A stretch of 64,000 nucleotides of DNA, taken from Bacteroidota bacterium (GTDB lineage: Bacteria; Bacteroidota; Bacteroidia; Chitinophagales; Chitinophagaceae). Position 1 is the stretch's first letter, and the number at the start of each line of letters is the position of its first letter. The stretch spans positions 310,001 to 374,000 of the forward strand of contig CANGEP010000001.1 in the NCBI GenBank assembly GCA_947452905.1, in the 5' to 3' direction. Shown here in pieces: positions 63,501 to 64,000 of this stretch. Below the pieces are notes generated by a model, which saw nothing but the letters and a program-made list of their open reading frames with translations, was not told where the DNA came from and did no database searches. Position numbers and translations under genes: made by a program.

Positions 63501-64000
63501 CCTTCCTTCGGCCATGCATGTACCTGCTCCCAAATTAGCCCTTTGTGAAGAGTGGACTTTAACTGAAAAACTAGATCACGAAAAAGATATCACAGGCATG
63601 TTTATGAGTGGACACCCACTCGACCATTTTAATTTTGAAATGCGTCATTATAATTTTACCAATATCACCGATTTTAATGAGGTAAAAGACTCCTTAAGTA
63701 TGCAACCTAATCAACTGGGTAAAATGTTTAAACTAGCTGGTTTAATTACAGATGTTCAACATCGTATTACTAAAACAGGTAAAAACTTTGGTTCCTTTGT
63801 GATTGAAGATTTTACAGGTAAAACTGACTTTTTATTATGGAGTGAGGACTATATTAAATTTCAAAATTATTTAGAAGTAGGACAAAAAGTATATATCAAC
63901 GGGTCGTTCCGTAACAGATTTAATCAACCCAATAGTTTTGAATTTAAAATTCAAACCATGTCTTTGTTGGAAACAGTAAAACAAAATCAAACAAGATCGA
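60556..64000 (+). CDS. dnaE: DNA polymerase III subunit alpha (3' end outside window)
   Basis: An uninterrupted frame from ATG 60556 to the right edge, 1148 codons. The PHP domain begins at once (FSHLHVHTQYSLLDGA, then AITDHGNMFGAFNF and ATNDSHY). The polymerase core has VGPGRGSAAGSVVAYCIG and the catalytic Asp pair in MPDIDTDFDDEGR, with the third in IKMDFLGLKTL. The helix-hairpin-helix and beta-binding region follow (FNKSHSTCYAYVAYQTAYLK). Near the edge an OB-fold domain is present (KLAGLITDVQHRITKTGKNFGSF). It is the replicative polymerase. The PHP His/Asp residues look intact. Confidence 0.97.
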   Translation, partial: MPIFSHLHVHTQYSLLDGAASIDGLYKKAIKDNMPAVAITDHGNMFGAFNFVSQAWKNTKVIGKDAAGKDILAPVVKPIVGCEFYMVKDRHQKVFTKDAKDDRFHQVLLAKNAVGYQNLIKLTSLGYIEGMYSKYPRIDKELILKYHEGIIATTCCIGAHVPQYILRHGEKEAEKEFKWWLDIFGDDYYIELQRHQIPEQEIINQTLLQFAKKHKVKVIATNDSHYVNEDDANAHDILLCINTGEKQATPGFDDFVNDEIQIKNRRFKFPNNEFYFKTQEQMIELFNDIPASIDNTNEIVDKVEVLNLKKDILLPAFPIPKEFQIHSDANMNQWEFLKHITWEGAHKRYNEITTEIQERIDFELFTIQTMGFAGYFLIVSDFIRAGREMDVFVGPGRGSAAGSVVAYCIGITNIDPIKYQLLFERFLNPDRKSMPDIDTDFDDEGRQKVIDYVVEKYGKEQVAQIITYGTMAAKSSIKDVARVMDLPLAESNFLAKLVPDKPGTELNRCLHAPLTAKEGEKSLAEKEVYQSEDIDNIKKLREIYKGNDLQAAVLHEAERLEGSIRNTGIHAAGIIIAPTDLTEIMPVATAKDSTLWVTQIEGSVIEEAGVIKMDFLGLKTLSILKTALELIKQNHGIKIDLDTIPLDDEKTFQLYQKGETNATFQFESVGMQKYLRDLKPDKFADLIAMNALYRPGPIAYIPNFIDRKHGREAISYDLPIMEEILADTYGITVYQEQVMLLSQKIGGFTKGDADVLRKAMGKKQKSVLDKMKAQFVAGAVKNGHPEKVLDKIWTDWEAFAQYAFNKSHSTCYAYVAYQTAYLKAHFPGEYMSAVLNHAGSIEKITFFMEECKRMGIKVLGPDINESLKGFSVNKQGQIRFGLGGLKGVGEAAIEAIIIERNKNGHFESMIDYIKRVLSRSVNKKSLESLAYSGSFDCFPEYHRAQYFNVADGDRTNGLEKLIQYAQATQSMSAGTTNTLFGDLPSAMHVPAPKLALCEEWTLTEKLDHEKDITGMFMSGHPLDHFNFEMRHYNFTNITDFNEVKDSLSMQPNQLGKMFKLAGLITDVQHRITKTGKNFGSFVIEDFTGKTDFLLWSEDYIKFQNYLEVGQKVYINGSFRNRFNQPNSFEFKIQTMSLLETVKQNQTRS

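Overview
The window is an AT-rich, gene-dense chromosomal segment from a member of the Bacteroidota, most likely a Chitinophagales/Chitinophagaceae-type organism. The signs are: a short (285-residue) primary sigma factor; promoters of the Bacteroidota form TTTG-N20-TAnnTTTG; almost no Shine-Dalgarno sequences; a type IX secretion sorting domain; and families common in this phylum (DUF4199, DUF3822, DUF3276, BT_3928-like DoxX proteins, DUF1501/DUF1800 pairs). Apart from the few hundred bases around two tRNA genes there is almost no non-coding space. I see no insertion sequence, prophage, CRISPR array or rRNA operon.

Layout. 1-4124 (minus): an envelope operon reading pseudo-dihydroorotase, DUF4199 membrane protein, GT2 and GT4 glycosyltransferases, and gmhA (cut by the window edge). 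4230-4303: tRNA-Pro(GGG) with its terminator. 4424-7608 (minus): DUF1800 then DUF1501, the latter with a Tat-like leader and a T9SS sorting domain. 7676-13176: M20 amidohydrolase, DEAD-box-type helicase, ndk, nrnA, FKBP lipoprotein. 13228-21910: folP, DUF1599, DoxX/MauE-like protein, CBS protein, recF-dciA, pyrR-pyrB-coaD, Nudix, pyrE, LEA-like lipoprotein, WbqC. 21896-27480 (minus): BlaI/M56 sensor-repressor pair with a clear operator, membrane pyrophosphatase with a C-terminal extension, serine hydrolase. 27588-33071: serA, then a small amino-sugar locus (cutC, glycosylasparaginase, NahK-like kinase, GH109).

33263-43627: TPR-like exported protein, gyrA, saccharopine dehydrogenase-like enzyme, and a minus operon DUF3822-rsmD-5-FCL-lpxK-rnr. 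43701-50692: MATE exporter, trxB-folB, rpoD, then ltaA-pgi-GNAT. 50697-57258: DUF3276, ABC exporter, tRNA-Ser(UGA), and the mutS2-yhcH-pirin-DUF1573 operon. 57356-64000: msrA-M1 peptidase, NlpC/P60 lipoprotein, and dnaE (cut by the window edge).

Most of the window is housekeeping: pyrimidine synthesis (pyrR, pyrB, pyrE and a dead dihydroorotase), folate (folP, folB, 5-FCL), replication and repair (dnaE, gyrA, recF, dciA, mutS2), envelope (lpxK, gmhA, glycosyltransferases) and RNA metabolism. I did not find a convincing new multi-gene system. The most interesting points are: a dihydroorotase homologue that has lost nearly all metal ligands; an RsmD with Gly in place of the catalytic Asp/Asn of its (D/N)PPY motif; a MutS2 without an Smr nuclease domain; a triple half-site BlaI operator; an inverted DnaA-box-like pair upstream of gyrA; several genes whose -7 box sits 4-7 nt from the ATG, implying leaderless mRNAs; and an apparent glycoprotein amino-sugar salvage locus.
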